Assembly (NCBI RefSeq): GCF_020166105.1
Contig: NZ_JAIUJY010000004.1
Location: forward strand, 310,001 to 374,000
Length of the DNA stretch: 64,000 nt
Direction: 5' to 3'
Source of the DNA: Blastococcus sp. LR1
GTDB lineage: Bacteria > Actinomycetota > Actinomycetes > Mycobacteriales > Geodermatophilaceae
The position numbers and the translations under genes are program-made. This document shows positions 61,253 through 64,000 of this stretch, piece by piece (within the stretch, counting starts at the first letter, position 1; the number at the start of each line of letters is the position of its first letter). The notes under the pieces were generated by a model. That model was not told the DNA's origin. It made no database searches and saw nothing but the letters and a program-made list of their open reading frames with translations.

Positions 61253-62922
61253 ACCCCTCCACCGCCTTCGCGCGGGTGCTGGTCGACGAACTGGTCCGCG
61301 GAGGCGTGACCGACGCCGTCCTGGCGCCCGGCTCCCGCTCGGCCCCCGTCGCGCTGGCCCTCGCGGCCGCCGAGCGCGACGGCCGGCTGCGGCTGCACGT
61401 GCGCATCGACGAGCGGACGGCGTCCTTCCTGGCGCTCGGGCTGGCCAAGGCGTCCGGGCGGCCGGTGCCGGTGCTGACGACCTCGGGGACGGCGACCGCG
61501 CACCTGCACGCCGCCGTGCTCGAGGCGCACGAGAGCGGAGTGCCGCTGCTGGCGCTCACCGCCGACCGGCCGCCGGAGCTGCGGGCCACCGGGGCGAACC
61601 AGACGATCGAGCAGGCCGGGCTCTACGGCGGCGCGGTGCGCTGGGCGGTCGACGTCGGAGTGCCGGAGGCCGGCCGCGAGGAGGCGCAGAACCGCTACTG
61701 GCGCTCGCTGGTGTCCAAGGCGCTGGCCAGCGCCTCGGGCGCGCTCTCCGGGGATCCCGGGCCGGTGCACCTGAACCTGGCCCTGCGCGAGCCACTGATG
61801 CCCGACGACGACGGTGCGGACCTGGCCACGCCCTTCACCGGCCGGGCGGACGGCGCCCCCTGGACCGCGGCGCAACGTGCACCCGGCTACGCGGCCACGG
61901 CGCACCGGCTGCCGCCGCGGACACTGGTCGTGGCCGGCGACGGCGCGGCGCAGGTCGTCGTGGACGGTCTCGACGAGGCATTCCCCTGGCCGGTCGTCGG
62001 GGAGCCCAGCAGCGGCGCCTGGGGGCGGGCGGTCCGCGGCGGCGTGCTGCTGCTCGGTGCCCGCGACTGGCTGGCCGACCACCGCCCGGAGCACGTGCTG
62101 GTGCTCGGCCGCCCGACGCTCTCCCGGCCGGTCAACGCGCTGCTGGCCGATCCGGCGGTCACCGTCGAGACGGTCAGCGCCTCGCCCCGCTGGGCCGACG
62201 CGGTGCGCTCCAGCACCCGGGTCTCACCGCTGTTCGTCCATGCCGAGGGCGAGGTCGACGCGGAGTGGGCGGAGTCCTGGCACGCCGCCGCCGGGCGGGT
62301 GGGAGCCGCCGTCGACGCGGCGCTCGACGCCTCGCCCGTGCTCACCGCCGCCCGGCTGGCCCGCGAGGTCGTCGCCGCGCTGCCGTCCGGTGCCCTGTTC
62401 GTGCTCGGGTCCTCCACGCCGGTGCGCGACGTCGACCGTCTGGCCGTGCCGCGGGCCGACGTGACCGTGCTCGCCAACCGCGGCGTCGCCGGCATCGACG
62501 GCACGATCTCCACCGCCGTCGGGGCGGCGCTGGTGCACGGCGGCCCGGCGTTCGCGCTGATGGGCGATCTGACGTTCCTGCACGACCTCACCGGCATGCT
62601 GCTCGGCGAGGGGGAGCGGCGGCCCGACCTGACCGTCGTCGTCCCGGACAACGACGGCGGGGGGATCTTCGCCCAGCTCGAGCCGGGGCAGGACCGCTAC
62701 GCCGCCGACTACCGGCGGGTATTCGGCACCCCGCACGGCCGCGACCTGGTAGCCGTGGCGGAGTCGCTCGGCTGGGCGGCGTCGCGGGCGTCGTCGTCGG
62801 CGGAGCTCACCGACGCGCTCGCGCTGGGCGGCCCCCGGGTCGTCGTCGTCCGGACCGACCAGCGTGCCGAGGCATCGCTGGCGGGCGAGCTGCGCGCCGC
62901 GGCGGTGCGGGCGCTCGGCTGA
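61249..62922 (+). CDS. menD: SEPHCHC synthase MenD
   Basis: 557 residues, thiamine-diphosphate enzyme adding a succinic semialdehyde unit to isochorismate. The cofactor glutamate is in RIDERTASFLALGLAKASG; the diphosphate/metal loop is LMGDLTFLHDLTGML to VVPDNDGGGIFAQLE. VLAPGSRSAPVALAL near the start is typical. Coupled to menC. Confidence 0.96.
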   Translation: MNPSTAFARVLVDELVRGGVTDAVLAPGSRSAPVALALAAAERDGRLRLHVRIDERTASFLALGLAKASGRPVPVLTTSGTATAHLHAAVLEAHESGVPLLALTADRPPELRATGANQTIEQAGLYGGAVRWAVDVGVPEAGREEAQNRYWRSLVSKALASASGALSGDPGPVHLNLALREPLMPDDDGADLATPFTGRADGAPWTAAQRAPGYAATAHRLPPRTLVVAGDGAAQVVVDGLDEAFPWPVVGEPSSGAWGRAVRGGVLLLGARDWLADHRPEHVLVLGRPTLSRPVNALLADPAVTVETVSASPRWADAVRSSTRVSPLFVHAEGEVDAEWAESWHAAAGRVGAAVDAALDASPVLTAARLAREVVAALPSGALFVLGSSTPVRDVDRLAVPRADVTVLANRGVAGIDGTISTAVGAALVHGGPAFALMGDLTFLHDLTGMLLGEGERRPDLTVVVPDNDGGGIFAQLEPGQDRYAADYRRVFGTPHGRDLVAVAESLGWAASRASSSAELTDALALGGPRVVVVRTDQRAEASLAGELRAAAVRALG

Positions 62923-63034
62923 GGCGTCCTGCGGATCTCTTGCGGTTACCGAGCGGGTGCCCTGCGGTTCGCCGTGCAGAGTCCTTCTTGCACGGGGGAC
63001 GCGCCCCGGCGGGAGCGGTGAGAGGAGTTCGACG

Positions 63035-63184
63035 ATGACCCGGAACGTGCTGGCCTCGTTCCGCCTGATGGCGGGAACGGTGGCGCTCGCGGCTGGGATC
63101 GCCGGATTCGCTCTGGGGGACACCGCACCCGCCGGGGCCACCCCGCCCGTGCACACCCCGATCGTGCTGGCCGACGCCGGCTGA
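63035..63184 (+). CDS. Small secreted or membrane peptide
   Basis: 49 residues. A hydrophobic stretch (LMAGTVALAAGIAGFAL) after a short basic start, then GDTAPAGATPPVHTPIVLADAG. It looks like a signal peptide with cleavage around AGA-TPP, leaving a tiny Pro-rich product, or a membrane-anchored peptide. AGAGGAG precedes the ATG. No family recognised. Converges with menF. Confidence 0.6.
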   Translation: MTRNVLASFRLMAGTVALAAGIAGFALGDTAPAGATPPVHTPIVLADAG

Positions 63185-63197
63185 TCCGCGCGGGGCG

Positions 63198-64000
63198 TCA
63201 GCCCTCGAGAGCGGCCTGGAACGCGGCGAACTTCGACTGCGTCTCGGCGAGCTCCGCGGCCGGGTCGGAGCCCGCGACGATGCCGCAGCCGGCGAACAGC
63301 CGCGCTCCGTCGTCGCCCACGAGCTCCGCACAGCGCAGCGCCAGCCCGAACTCGCCGTCGCCGGTCGCGTCCAGCCAGCCCACGGGGCCTGCGTAGCGGC
63401 CGCGGTCCATGCCCTCCAGCTCACCGATCAGCGCTGCGGCGTCGGGAGTGGGCGTGCCGCAGACGGCGGCGGTCGGGTGCACGGCGCCCACCAGCTCCAG
63501 CAGCCCCGCTCCGGCGGCGCGGCCGCGCTCGGCCTGCCGGCCCACGACGTCGGTGGCCAGGTGCCGCACGTTCGCCAGCGTGAGCAGCTGCGGCTCGATC
63601 GGGGAGTCGAGGGTCTCACAGTACGGCTCCAGGGCGCGCACGAGGGAGTCGACGGCGAGCGCGTGCTCGGCGCGGTCCTTGGGCGAGGCCAGCAGCTCGC
63701 GGGCCAGGCGCTCGTCCTCGGCGCCCGCGCCGCGCGGAGCGGTGCCGGCCAGCACGCGTGCGGACAGCCGCCGGCCGGTGCGGCGCAGCAGCAGCTCCGG
63801 GGTGGCGCCGAGCAGCCCGTCGACGGCGAAGGTCCAGCAGTCGGGGAAGCGCGCGGCCAGCCGCAGCAGCATCCGTCGCGGCTCGAGCGGGACGTCGGAG
63901 GAGACGAAGAGATCGCGGGCGAGCACGACCTTGGCCAGCTCACCGGCGTCGATCCGCTGGACGGCTTCGGCGACGGCGGCGCACCAGCTGGCCGGGTCCA
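63198..64000 (-). CDS. menF: Isochorismate synthase, C-terminal part
   Basis: The frame stays open to the right edge, so only about the last 266 residues are present. Chorismate-binding-family motifs: AGELAKVVLARDLFV, VLAGTAPRGAG, PTAAVCGTPTPDA, DRGRYAGPVGWLDATGDGEF and LFAGCGIVAGSDPAAE. It converts chorismate to isochorismate, the entry step for MenD; salicylate or EntC-type isochorismate synthases share the fold, but the men context favours MenF. Confidence 0.9.
   Translation of the reverse strand, partial: DPASWCAAVAEAVQRIDAGELAKVVLARDLFVSSDVPLEPRRMLLRLAARFPDCWTFAVDGLLGATPELLLRRTGRRLSARVLAGTAPRGAGAEDERLARELLASPKDRAEHALAVDSLVRALEPYCETLDSPIEPQLLTLANVRHLATDVVGRQAERGRAAGAGLLELVGAVHPTAAVCGTPTPDAAALIGELEGMDRGRYAGPVGWLDATGDGEFGLALRCAELVGDDGARLFAGCGIVAGSDPAAELAETQSKFAAFQAALEG

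Overview
This is a very GC-rich actinobacterial chromosome segment. Gene density is high, GTG starts are common, and most co-directional genes join by ATGA or GTGA overlaps. Gene order follows known actinobacterial blocks closely. Early genes match the Mycobacterium tuberculosis Rv0811c-Rv0817c set. Most of the rest follows the order Rv0474 to Rv0555. Two developmental regulators are of Streptomyces type: a BldN-like sigma with an RsbN-like membrane anti-sigma, and an RsiG-type c-di-GMP-binding anti-sigma. This mix, with the dispersed hairpin repeats, suggests Geodermatophilaceae (Blastococcus, Geodermatophilus or Modestobacter). The family assignment is inference; no rRNA is present. I see no phage, insertion sequence, CRISPR array or tRNA.

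Layout. 1-2265: sulfur block (end of a DUF2993 protein, thioredoxin, cysteine leader peptide, cysA2, sseC). 2320-10212: SpoIIE-type phosphatase, nitrobindin-like protein, DUF885 metalloprotein, NhaA and a PabC-like lyase. 10251-13545: Fur-family regulator, YgfZ, RsiG and asparaginase. 13634-15508: HTH regulator, HBHA-like protein, DUF2516 and PspC. 15541-20726: two methyltransferase-like proteins, gamma-glutamyltransferase, MurB. 21022-30411: SDR, MshA (mycothiol), YbjN, MFS transporter, alpha-oxoamine synthase, GpmA, PhoU, SenX3-RegX3. 30424-39129: DUF3072, GlxA regulator, Rv0495c homologue, Ppx/GppA, ProC, excisionase-type HTH, bS22, epimerase, acyltransferase. 39220-42307: HAD phosphatase, RsbN/BldN pair. 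42507-56679: acyl-CoA ligase, glutaredoxin-like protein, rex-hemA-hemC-hemD-hemB, hemL, then the System II cytochrome c maturation genes (TlpA/ResA, CcdA, ResB, CcsB). 56870-64000: small proteins, Lrp regulator and menaquinone genes menA, menE, menC, menD and menF (cut by the window edge).

How it fits together. The right half builds the respiratory chain: tetrapyrroles, cytochrome c assembly and menaquinone. A good Rex operator overlaps the -35 of the rex-hem promoter, which would tie haem supply to NADH/NAD+ balance. PHO-box-like repeats sit between divergent phoU and senX3-regX3. Many genes appear leaderless: a TANNNT -10 hexamer lies 6-8 nt before the start codon.

No wholly new multi-gene system stands out. 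The most interesting signals are regulatory: a polycysteine attenuator, a hairpin repeat family placed right after stop codons, a second hairpin with a compensatory base change, interlocked divergent leaderless promoters, small coupled ORFs before proC and hemD, and an RsiG with two perfect c-di-GMP motifs exactly 100 residues apart.
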